Source: Phoenicibacter sp963592435 (lineage in GTDB: Bacteria > Actinomycetota > Coriobacteriia > Coriobacteriales > Eggerthellaceae). Taken from it: 9,637 nt of DNA. This document shows positions 1 through 6,112 of this stretch, one piece after another. How positions within the stretch are numbered: position 1 is the first letter of the stretch; every line of letters starts with the position of its first letter. The stretch spans positions 1-9,637 of the forward strand of contig CAVAWT010000045.1 of the NCBI GenBank assembly GCA_963592435.1, in the 5' to 3' direction. Below the pieces are notes generated by a model, which ran no database searches, was not told where the DNA came from, and saw nothing but the letters and a program-made list of their open reading frames with translations. Position numbers and translations under genes: made by a program.

Positions 1-163
1 AACACGAGGAAATCAACCCATTCATAATTTTTATTTCATTTCGTCGGAACGCGCTCGATTTGCTCGCTTAAACGCCTCCTCAAACCCATTCAATAAAAAT
101 TATTCATTGATTTCCAAGAGTTCGCTTAGGCATTTCGTGTTTCAGATCATCAGTGTCAGACAT
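1..163. repeat. Head-to-head imperfect repeat element upstream of the surface gene
   Basis: Bases 24-35 and 92-103 are a perfect 12-bp inverted pair. Beyond them the arms continue imperfectly: 1-17 mirrors the GATTTCC-containing stretch near 107-122. The central 56 bases carry further short repeats; AACCCATTCA occurs directly at 15-24 and 83-92. The right arm (106-163) is also repeated in direct orientation at 3123-3180, with about 45 of 58 identical bases ungapped. Bases 1-17 are the exact reverse complement of 3123-3139. The best reading is one inverted copy, cut by the window edge, facing one direct copy of the same intergenic repeat. It could be a MITE or REP-like element, a recombination site, or a degraded mobile-element end. 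No transposase is visible. Confidence 0.6.
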
Positions 164-247
164 CTTTTTAAGTTACAAAGTGTAATTTATTAGACAAAAA
201 CTCTTGCTCACTTTTTGGAATCAGTAAAAAAAACTGTCTTCTTGCTT

Positions 248-253
248 TATAAT
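248..253 (+). promoter_or_regulatory. Putative -10 box for the surface-protein gene
   Basis: A perfect TATAAT lies 89 bases before the start codon at 343. No good -35 hexamer sits at the usual 16-18 base spacing, where an A-rich stretch is found. The nearest TTGGAA, at 215-220, is too far away. If used, the box gives an mRNA leader of about 80 bases that holds a strong ribosome binding site (GGAAGGAG at about 327-334) and no other recognisable element. Confidence 0.4.
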
Positions 254-342
254 AAGCGTTATCAAAGTTTGCACAACTTGCTCTTTTGAGCGGAGGGGTT
301 GGCAGATTAATTAAAAGTTTTCCATTTGGAAGGAGAAATTAG

Positions 343-2859
343 ATGAATAGAAGTCTTAATTTAGGAGCAGAGAAAGAGAAGGTTGGTAACCTTTGGCAGG
401 TTACTGTTTTAACCTGCATTCTGGTATTTATTGCCTGTTTAGCATTCACTGCTACGTCTGCTTTTGCTGATGAAGGGAAGGCGAAAGCATCAATTAACTG
501 GGGTTCTCCTAATCCCAATTCCCTTATTCCTAATCCCTCTTTGAGTGAGGATCCTGATCGAGAAATTTCAACTGACGGTTCTCGAGTTGCGATGTTTAGG
601 CTTTATAACAGGTGGACTGGCGAGCATTTTTACACTTCAAGCAAATCTGAGCGTGATGACATCGTAAAAGCTGGATGGGTCTATGAGCAGATTGAGTGGT
701 ACGCTCCAACTTCTGAGGATTATAAGCCAGTTTATCGCCTTTATAACAGATATGTCGAAGGTGGCGATCACCACTACACGACAAGTTCTGACGAAAAGGA
801 TGAGTGCGTCAAAGCTGGCTGGACTTATGAAGGAGAAGGCTGGAGAACAGTTGAGGCGGGCGCAACAGATTATGTCAAAGTTTTAAGGCAATATAACCCC
901 TATGCCACAACTGGCACTCACAACTACACAACAGATGAGGACGAGCAGAAATACCTTGTGAGCCTTGGCTGGAGGGCAGAAGCCGACGGCGGTTGGGGTG
1001 GCTATTCGACTTTAGAGCCATCAACGCCAACTCCGACAACTAAAGAGATTGATTTTGCAAAGGCAGTTGTTGACACCGCTGACAAAACTTACACTTCAGA
1101 GGCAATTACACCAAAAGCAACAGTGACTGGATTGACTGCAGGAACTGATTATGTTGTCACGTATTCTGACAACGTTAACGCAGGAACTGCAACAATTAAA
1201 ATTGAAGGCAAGGGGGACTACACTGGGTCTAAGGAATGGTCATTTAAAATTAATCCGTTAAACATTTCAAATGCAACTGTTACGCTCGGAGAGTCTTTGA
1301 CCTATAACGCAACTGAGCAGACTCAAACAGTGACAAAAGTTGTCGCAGGAAGCATCACTCTTGCAACCTCAGATTACGAGGTGTCGGGCAATAAGCAAGT
1401 GAAAGCTGGAAATCACAAATTGACGATTAAAGGAAAGGGTAATTTTGGAGGTAGCGTGAACAAAGATTTTGAGATTGCAAAACTAGACATTTCAGATTCA
1501 ACTGTCACGCTAGGAACTGCGTTGACCTATAACGGCAGTGAGCAAACGCAGAATGTGGCAAGCGTAAAAGTCGGAAACCTCACAGTTCCTGATGCAGATT
1601 ATGCTGTTTCAAACAACAAGCAAACAAAAGCAGGAACATATGCTTTGAAGGTTGCTGGAGTGGGCAAAAACGTCACTGGCGAGTGTCAAGTCGAATTCTC
1701 AATTGAGCAGGCGACACCTGAGGCTCCCACAGGGCTTACTGCTACAGCCTACACCGACCAAACGCTAGCTTACGTAGCCCTGCCAACCTTGCCGGTAGGC
1801 TTTGATGGCACGCTTACGTGGAAAGACACAAGCACTTCTACGGGTACGAGTGAAGGCACCATCACTGCTCCTGCCATCTATACCCCAACGGATAAAAATT
1901 ACAAAGCAGTTGAAGTTGCCGTTACCGTTACGGTAGAAAAGAACTTGTATTGGTTTACTGTCGCAGGTGCAGAAGACCCTAGGGATGAAGCAGGTATCCT
2001 TAAAGCTCAATCTGAGATCGATGAAGATATGAAAGTGCTTCATGGGGAAAAAGACAAGACGCTCAGTGGAAAAGACAAAACAGCGGTAGAAGAAGAGTAC
2101 ACATATTACATGAATGGGAAGTCTGCTGACGGAACGGAAGACCAAGAAGTGCGCCTTTACACTAAGTGGAATACTGCAACTGGCGAGAGTGGAAGTGCAG
2201 ATATTACAGGTAAAAACTCCTTCGTTGAGTTCCGCATCATCAAGGTAGGCGAGCATGACGGTGATGGCTCTGCCGTAACCTTCATGGCAACGCATTCGCT
2301 ACCTACGGCACAGCAGATGAACTCTGAAAACACCAACGCTGGCAGCTGGGCAGACTCTCTTATGAGAAACACTACCATGAGCACTTATGTAAAAGGAGGT
2401 TTGAGTGATCTTTGCACAATTGATGAATCAACTGGTGCTAAGACCATCAACAAAGTAACAACCTCTGGTAGCTACGGTAGCTGGGTAGAAAACAGCACCA
2501 CCGCTGATCAATTCTGGTTGTTATCTCAGACTGAAGTTTTTGGTACTGCTGGCAATACTCTTGTGCCTACCTATTTCAAATCAACAGAAGGAACCCAATA
2601 CGATTGGTTTGTCGCAAAAGGCGTCAATGCAAAGTCTGCTTGGGACACCACAAACACCGCCATCAGAAACATGAATCTAACTCGTTCAGGCAGCGATCCG
2701 GCTCGTAGTGGCGGTAGCGGTAGCGCCGCGCGTTGCTGGCTCCGTTCGCCTGTTATGTCTTCCTCCGAAAACTTCGGCCGTGTGGGTGGTAGCTACGGCA
2801 ATCCGACCTCTGGCAGCGCCGACTATTCGTTTAGCGTTGTCCCAGCTTTCTGCTTTTAA
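343..2859 (+). CDS. Secreted modular surface protein: DUF5648-like repeats, Ig-like modules, DUF6273-like C-terminus
   Basis: An 838-residue exported protein of unknown function. The ATG follows a strong Shine-Dalgarno (GGAAGGAG, about 8 bases away). Residues 18-42 form a hydrophobic signal peptide with a likely cleavage site after Ala-Phe-Ala (41-43). Residues 84-220 hold three repeats of the type (F/Y)RLYNR..GEHFYT..(E)R..(V)KAGW, each about 45 residues, resembling DUF5648 modules of cell-surface and lytic proteins. Residues 238-303, 306-380 and 381-455 are Ig-like beta modules; the last two are clear duplicates (TVTLG..LTYN..EQTQ). Residues 460-533 are another beta-rich stretch. Residues 535-838 resemble DUF6273, with WLLSQTEVF at 725-733, WLRSP at 799-803 and a VVPAFCF end. 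No LPXTG signal or C-terminal membrane segment is present, so the attachment mode is unclear. The last ~58 codons differ sharply in base composition (see separate entry). The family calls are from memory of the motifs; the ligand is unknown. Confidence 0.85.
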   Translation: MNRSLNLGAEKEKVGNLWQVTVLTCILVFIACLAFTATSAFADEGKAKASINWGSPNPNSLIPNPSLSEDPDREISTDGSRVAMFRLYNRWTGEHFYTSSKSERDDIVKAGWVYEQIEWYAPTSEDYKPVYRLYNRYVEGGDHHYTTSSDEKDECVKAGWTYEGEGWRTVEAGATDYVKVLRQYNPYATTGTHNYTTDEDEQKYLVSLGWRAEADGGWGGYSTLEPSTPTPTTKEIDFAKAVVDTADKTYTSEAITPKATVTGLTAGTDYVVTYSDNVNAGTATIKIEGKGDYTGSKEWSFKINPLNISNATVTLGESLTYNATEQTQTVTKVVAGSITLATSDYEVSGNKQVKAGNHKLTIKGKGNFGGSVNKDFEIAKLDISDSTVTLGTALTYNGSEQTQNVASVKVGNLTVPDADYAVSNNKQTKAGTYALKVAGVGKNVTGECQVEFSIEQATPEAPTGLTATAYTDQTLAYVALPTLPVGFDGTLTWKDTSTSTGTSEGTITAPAIYTPTDKNYKAVEVAVTVTVEKNLYWFTVAGAEDPRDEAGILKAQSEIDEDMKVLHGEKDKTLSGKDKTAVEEEYTYYMNGKSADGTEDQEVRLYTKWNTATGESGSADITGKNSFVEFRIIKVGEHDGDGSAVTFMATHSLPTAQQMNSENTNAGSWADSLMRNTTMSTYVKGGLSDLCTIDESTGAKTINKVTTSGSYGSWVENSTTADQFWLLSQTEVFGTAGNTLVPTYFKSTEGTQYDWFVAKGVNAKSAWDTTNTAIRNMNLTRSGSDPARSGGSGSAARCWLRSPVMSSSENFGRVGGSYGNPTSGSADYSFSVVPAFCF
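2683..2859 (+). other. Adenine-poor, GC-rich 3' segment of the surface gene; candidate variable repeat
   Basis: This segment encodes residues 781-838. By hand count it contains 23 A, 49 T and 105 G+C in 177 bases: 13% A (12% without the stop) and 59% GC. The 102 coding bases just before it contain 37 A (36%). Of its 58 sense codons, 46 end in C or T and only 3 end in A. The residues are mainly Gly, Ser, Arg and Ala, around a fixed WLRSP core (799-803) and a VVPAFCF end. In DGR targets, template adenines, often in AAY codons, are replaced by any base. This leaves adenine-poor NNY codons at the 3' end of a C-type-lectin-fold gene, as in Bordetella phage Mtd and Treponema TvpA. No template repeat or reverse transcriptase is in view, so the call is tentative. 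A transferred or gene-converted 3' cassette would also fit. Confidence 0.4.
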
Positions 2860-2862
2860 ATT

Positions 2863-2880
2863 AGTTAGCATAAGCTAACT
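2863..2880. other. Short perfect hairpin directly after the surface-gene stop codon
   Basis: AGTTAGC (2863-2869) and GCTAACT (2874-2880) form a 7-bp perfect stem with a 4-base loop, starting 3 bases after the stop codon. It has no T-run, and a separate strong terminator follows 10 bases later, so it is probably not the terminator. A 7-10 bp stem with a 4-base loop just downstream of the variable repeat is known to assist retrohoming at DGR target sites. That is suggestive here but could be chance in AT-rich DNA. Confidence 0.4.
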
Positions 2881-2889
2881 TAAAATCTT

Positions 2890-2937
2890 AAAACCGTTCT
2901 TGCTATTTTAGCAGGAGCGGTTTTCATTTTTATTTTG
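2890..2937 (+). terminator. Rho-independent terminator of the surface-protein gene
   Basis: Bases 2890-2904 pair with 2910-2924 in a 15-bp stem, including two G-U pairs, around a 5-base loop. AAAACCG pairs with CGGTTTT at the base. A T-rich run follows to about 2937. It lies 31 bases past the stop codon and makes the surface gene a single-gene transcription unit, separate from gmk. Confidence 0.85.
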
Positions 2938-2967
2938 CTAAATAAAGAAAAGCGAGGGCAACCGCCA

Positions 2968-3096
2968 ATGTGGTCTAGTCGGACTTCTATCCGAAGCGCT
3001 ACGGCGAAGAAATTGCATGAGGAATTGCTGTCGAAATTAAGTCTTCATGATTGTCAGACTTGTCAAAAAGGCTATCCTGAACATGTAGAACACTAA
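2968..3096 (+). CDS. Doubtful small ORF, 42 residues, with a CxxC motif
   Basis: An ATG-initiated 42-codon ORF sits in the gene-poor stretch between the surface-gene terminator and the repeat before gmk. A weak GAGG lies about 10 bases upstream. The first half of the product is basic (Arg/Lys-rich), and the C-terminal part carries Cys-x-x-Cys followed by two histidines near the end (HDCQTCQKG...HVEH), which could bind a metal. I do not recognise a family. It could equally be non-coding DNA or a remnant of a gene displaced when the island formed. The rest of 2941-3212 shows only the repeat at 3123-3180. Confidence 0.2.
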   Translation: MWSSRTSIRSATAKKLHEELLSKLSLHDCQTCQKGYPEHVEH

Positions 3097-3122
3097 AACC
3101 TAAAACCTTAAATTACGAATGT

Positions 3123-3180
3123 GTTGATTTCCTCGTGTTCGCTTAGGCGTTTTGCGTTTCCAGTCAATGGTGTCAGACAT
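3123..3180 (+). repeat. Second direct copy of the intergenic repeat, just upstream of gmk
   Basis: This 58-base stretch aligns without gaps to 106-163, with about 78% identity by hand count. The perfect blocks are TTGATTTCC, GTTCGCTTAGGC and GTGTCAGACAT. Its first 17 bases are also the exact reverse complement of window bases 1-17. The two copies bracket the surface-protein gene. After the conserved GTGTCAGACAT both copies continue with 16 weakly related bases and then GTGTA. In this copy that GTGTA runs into the TATAAT in front of gmk, so the repeat may contribute to the gmk promoter. Function is unknown. Confidence 0.6.
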
Positions 3181-3199
3181 TGTTTCAGTCAGCAGAGTG

Positions 3200-3205
3200 T
3201 ATAAT
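3200..3205 (+). promoter_or_regulatory. Putative -10 box for a leaderless gmk transcript
   Basis: A perfect TATAAT, preceded by GTG, ends 7 bases before the ATG at 3213. Transcription starting at the usual distance would begin at or next to the start codon, giving a leaderless mRNA. This is common in Actinomycetota and agrees with the lack of any Shine-Dalgarno here. The -35 region would fall at the end of the repeat, around 3174-3183, where no strong TTGACA match is seen. Confidence 0.5.
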
Positions 3206-3212
3206 TAAAACT

Positions 3213-3779
3213 ATGCAAAACCTCTACGACAAACTGATCATCATATCTTCGCCTTCAGGTTGCGGAAAAGGCACGCTCATTTCGATGCTCATGAAGGAGC
3301 AAAAACAAGTCTGGCTTTCAGTTTCTTCCACCTCGAGAAAACCAAGAGAGGGTGAGGTTGACGGAGTTTCCTATTATTTTTTGTCGAGACAAGACTTTCA
3401 AGATATGATTTCAAAAGATGGTTTTTTGGAGTGGGCTGAATATAGTGGAAATTTCTATGGCACGCCAAGAAAGCACGTTGAAGACCACTTGAAAAAAGGC
3501 GACATTGTTTTACTTGAAATTGAGGTTCAGGGAGCGCGAGAAGTTATGAAAAAGTGCAAAGGTTGCCATAGTGTTTTCATTGAACCTCCGTCGCTTGAAG
3601 AGCTCGAGAGAAGGCTTCGAGGGCGCGGCACCGAAACAGAAGAGGCGATTCACCTTCGCCTTGAAGCTGCCAAGTTCGAGCTGGAAGCTTCTCGAGATTA
3701 TGAAAAAATAATAGTGAATGATGATTTAGCTCTTGCATTTTCGGAGTTAAAAGAGTATATTAATAGTCTTGCAAATTAA
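3213..3779 (+). CDS. gmk: Guanylate kinase
   Basis: A 188-residue cytoplasmic enzyme that phosphorylates GMP to GDP with ATP, a required step in GTP and dGTP synthesis. The P-loop SPSGCGKGT lies at residues 13-21. The GMP-binding region TSRKPREGEVDGVSYYF is at about 40-56, EWAEYSGNFYGTP at 73-85, EIEVQGAR at 102-109 and the lid RLRGRGTE at about 134-141. Length fits the family. An upstream in-frame ATG at 3180 would add 11 residues. I prefer 3213 because the protein then starts just before the first beta strand, the upstream codons overlap the intergenic repeat, and TATAAT ends 7 bases before this ATG. rpoZ follows 33 bases after the stop, so the two are probably co-transcribed, as in many bacteria. 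Confidence 0.95.
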   Translation: MQNLYDKLIIISSPSGCGKGTLISMLMKEQKQVWLSVSSTSRKPREGEVDGVSYYFLSRQDFQDMISKDGFLEWAEYSGNFYGTPRKHVEDHLKKGDIVLLEIEVQGAREVMKKCKGCHSVFIEPPSLEELERRLRGRGTETEEAIHLRLEAAKFELEASRDYEKIIVNDDLALAFSELKEYINSLAN

Positions 3780-3812
3780 CGATTTTAATTTTTCTTAAGG
3801 AGATTTTGATAA

Positions 3813-4073
3813 ATGAGCGTTGTTGAGCCAAAAATTAACGAGCTTCTTGACAAGTCAGAGAATGACCGCTTCCTTCTTTGTGCAATGGCTTCAAAGCGTG
3901 CACACGACATTAATGACATGATGAAAGGTCAAAGGAATCGTGCAATCAGCACTGAAACTGCACTCGAGATCGCGCAAGCATCAACTGTCAAACCTCTTTC
4001 TATGGCGTTTTCTGAGATCTATCGCGGTGATGTCTCCTACGATCCACAAACGATCGACGCAACCCATCACTAA
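3813..4073 (+). CDS. rpoZ: DNA-directed RNA polymerase omega subunit
   Basis: An 86-residue small subunit that binds the beta-prime subunit and helps assemble and stabilise RNA polymerase. The diagnostic N-terminal half is present: PKINELLDKSENDRFLLC at about 6-23, then the MASKRAHDIND segment that contacts beta-prime, and an RNRAI stretch at about 41-45. The C-terminal SYDPQTID tail resembles omega proteins of Coriobacteriia. A good Shine-Dalgarno (AAGGAG at 3798-3803) fixes the start. It sits between gmk and thiI in one direction, with 33-base and 6-base gaps, so an operon is likely. Confidence 0.95.
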   Translation: MSVVEPKINELLDKSENDRFLLCAMASKRAHDINDMMKGQRNRAISTETALEIAQASTVKPLSMAFSEIYRGDVSYDPQTIDATHH

Positions 4074-4079
4074 AAACAA

Positions 4080-5261
4080 GTGACAACATCACATCAGCGA
4101 GTCGTTCTCGTTCACTACCACGAAATTGGCTTAAAAGGGCACAATCGTGGTCGATTTGAGCAACAACTCGTTAACAACATAAAAAATTTAACAAGCGATT
4201 TTGCCATCGTTAAATGCGAGCGCATTAGTGGTCGAATCGTAATTTTCTTAAAAGAAGGCACTGGCAGGGAAGATCAGCTTCAACTTTGTCAATTTGTTTC
4301 AAAAATTCCTGGAGTTCAAAGAGTTTCTGCTGGATTTAAGTGTGATGCGGATTATGAGGCAATGAAAAAGCTCGCTGTTGAGGCACTATCTGACGTTGGC
4401 GAGTTTCAAACATTCAAAGTTCAGGCGAGAAGAAACCACACAGATTTTGAACCTGATTCGATGGTGATGAACAGAGAAATTGGAGCAGTTCTCTGCGAAG
4501 CCTTCCCAGATAAGACTGTGAAAATGAAGGGCGTTGATGTTCAAGTCAACGTCGAGGTCATTGAAAACAAGTGCTTCATCTGCGCTTTTTCGATCTCTGG
4601 CGTCGGTGGATTGCCAGTTGGAACCTCTGGAAAGGTCATGTGCATGCTTTCGTCCGGAATCGATTCTCCCGTTGCAACTTGGAGAATGGCGAAACGAGGA
4701 GCTGTGTGCATTGGAATCCATTTTTCTGGTCGACCTCAAACGAGCGACACTTCAGAATTTCTTGTTGAGGACATCGCATCTGTTCTTGCAAAAAGGGGTT
4801 GCATGAAGGAGTTTTATGTTTGCCCGATCGGAGATTATCAGCGACAAATTGCTCTTAAGTGCGATCCAAAACTAAGAATTGTTCTTTATCGTCGTTTGAT
4901 GTTTCGCGTGGCAGATGCGCTAGGTGAAAAACTCGGCGCAAAAGCGATCGTCACCGGAGAGAGCTTGGGTCAAGTCGCGTCTCAGACGATTGAAAACATG
5001 ATTGCAACTTCAGACGCTGCAACAAAAATGGTGCTTCGCCCTTTGATTGGGATGGATAAGCTTGAGATAATTGACGAAGCAAATCAAATTGAGACTTTTG
5101 AGATCTCGTCTCAAGATGCTTCAGATTGTTGCACCTTGTTTATGCCAAAAAAACCTGAGACCCATGCAGACCTGTCTTATGTGAAAGCTCAAGAGGAAGC
5201 TTTTCCGATTGACGATTGGGTAAAGGATATTGTTGAAAACGCCGAGCACAGACACGTTTAA
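4080..5261 (+). CDS. thiI: tRNA 4-thiouridine synthase / thiamine sulfur-transfer protein ThiI
   Basis: A 393-residue cytoplasmic enzyme that adenylates U8 of tRNA and inserts sulfur to form 4-thiouridine; it can also pass sulfur to thiamine-thiazole synthesis. An N-terminal ferredoxin-like region (HYHEIGLKGHNR, 12-23) is followed by a THUMP domain (about 60-170) and an adenylation domain with a PP-loop at 190-197 and GESLGQVASQT at 293-303. It lacks the C-terminal rhodanese domain, like Bacillus-type ThiI of about 400 residues. A conserved Cys-Cys pair is at 350-351. The PP-loop reads SSGIDS instead of the usual SGGxDS. The GTG start, 6 bases after rpoZ, has no Shine-Dalgarno. It is favoured because the conserved HEIGLKG follows directly and no other start is nearby. 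Translational coupling to rpoZ is likely. Confidence 0.93.
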   Translation: MTTSHQRVVLVHYHEIGLKGHNRGRFEQQLVNNIKNLTSDFAIVKCERISGRIVIFLKEGTGREDQLQLCQFVSKIPGVQRVSAGFKCDADYEAMKKLAVEALSDVGEFQTFKVQARRNHTDFEPDSMVMNREIGAVLCEAFPDKTVKMKGVDVQVNVEVIENKCFICAFSISGVGGLPVGTSGKVMCMLSSGIDSPVATWRMAKRGAVCIGIHFSGRPQTSDTSEFLVEDIASVLAKRGCMKEFYVCPIGDYQRQIALKCDPKLRIVLYRRLMFRVADALGEKLGAKAIVTGESLGQVASQTIENMIATSDAATKMVLRPLIGMDKLEIIDEANQIETFEISSQDASDCCTLFMPKKPETHADLSYVKAQEEAFPIDDWVKDIVENAEHRHV

Positions 5262-5451
5262 TTAAACAATCTGACAGCTCAAGCATAAAGTTTTCTTTCA
5301 ATCTTCATTCATTAAGTCTTTCACTTTTTCGACGCATCTTTCGTCACGAATTTCTCACCTTTAAAAAACCTTTTCATACACGAAAAATTGGAATCTTCAT
5401 TCTATAGTTAACTTGATTTAACAATTTTCTTTAGAAAAGGAAGTGATTTGA
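5262..5451. other. Intergenic gap between thiI and comEA
   Basis: These 190 AT-rich bases hold no ORF of note and no clear terminator. TATAGT at 5403-5408 could be a -10 box for comEA, but no convincing -35 is found at normal spacing. AAGGAAG at about 5437-5443 is the comEA ribosome binding site. No competence-type operator (ComK box or Cin-box) was recognised by eye. Confidence 0.5.
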
Positions 5452-6105
5452 GTGAACTTTGAAGATTATTCTTTTAACACCGTTGAAGATGAAGAGAAGA
5501 AAAAGAACATAAAGCCGACCTATTTAATCGGAGTTGCTGTTCTTGTCTTGTTGGCAATTGTCTATGCTGCAATCAATTTGTTGCCATCATCGAGTTCGAG
5601 CGGTTTTTCAGTGGAAAGTCAAGAAACCAAAACAGAAGAAGCGACTGAAACTTCGTCTATTTTTGTTCACGTTGCAGGAGAAGTCAAAAACCCTGGAATT
5701 GTTGAACTGGCTTCGGGAGAGCGAGTGGCGCTGGCTATTGAAAAGGCGGGAGGAGCGACAGAAAATGCACTCTTAGATTCAATCAACCTAGCCAAGAAAT
5801 GCGAGGATGGCGAGCAAATCGTCATTCCTTCTAAAGTGCAAAATGAAGATAGTTCTCAAGCATCGAGTTCAGATTCTGCCGCGAGCGGTTCAAGTGCTAG
5901 CTCAGCCAACAATGGAAAAGTCAATATAAACACTGCCGACGCGACAGGGCTTCAGCAGATTTCTGGAATTGGACCTTCGAAGGCGCAAAAAATAATTGCC
6001 TACCGAGAACAAAACGGGAAGTTCAAATCGATTGAGGATTTAACAAACGTCAGCGGGATAGGCGAAAAGACTCTGGAGTCAATTAGAGATCAAATTTGCG
6101 TGTGA
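5452..6105 (+). CDS. comEA: Competence DNA-binding protein ComEA
   Basis: A 217-residue membrane-anchored receptor for double-stranded DNA in natural transformation. A short cytoplasmic N-terminus is followed by one membrane helix at about 23-45. A SLBB domain follows at about 69-126 (VHVAGEVKNPGIVEL, later EQIVIP), then a Ser-rich flexible linker (about 130-154), then a C-terminal double helix-hairpin-helix domain. The last carries VNINTADATGLQQISGIG at 157-174 and a second GIGEK at 202-206, the parts that contact the DNA backbone. Order and length match Gram-positive-type ComEA. The GTG start is set by AAGGAAG about 8 bases upstream; a nearby GTG runs into a stop at once. comEC starts 7 bases after the stop, so the pair is an operon. 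Confidence 0.93.
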   Translation: MNFEDYSFNTVEDEEKKKNIKPTYLIGVAVLVLLAIVYAAINLLPSSSSSGFSVESQETKTEEATETSSIFVHVAGEVKNPGIVELASGERVALAIEKAGGATENALLDSINLAKKCEDGEQIVIPSKVQNEDSSQASSSDSAASGSSASSANNGKVNINTADATGLQQISGIGPSKAQKIIAYREQNGKFKSIEDLTNVSGIGEKTLESIRDQICV

Positions 6106-6112
6106 GTGAATT

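Noticed and set aside
1765..2295. Minus-strand 176-codon ORF inside the surface gene
   Set aside because: It overlaps a clearly coding gene whose domains continue through the region. The product has no recognisable motif and no proper start signal.
2686..2871. Minus-strand 61-codon ORF opposite the 3' end of the surface gene
   Set aside because: It exists because the sense strand here is adenine-poor and rich in NNY codons, which removes antisense stops. It has no ribosome site and its product is low-complexity Arg/Ala/Thr.
2968..3010. Possible DGR template repeat (shares GCTACGGC with the variable-looking segment)
   Set aside because: Only 8 bases match and the flanks do not align, so this is chance similarity and not an adenine-marked copy.
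3180..3212. Upstream ATG giving gmk an 11-residue extension
   Set aside because: These codons overlap the intergenic repeat and the TATAAT box, have no ribosome site, and are not part of the conserved guanylate kinase fold.
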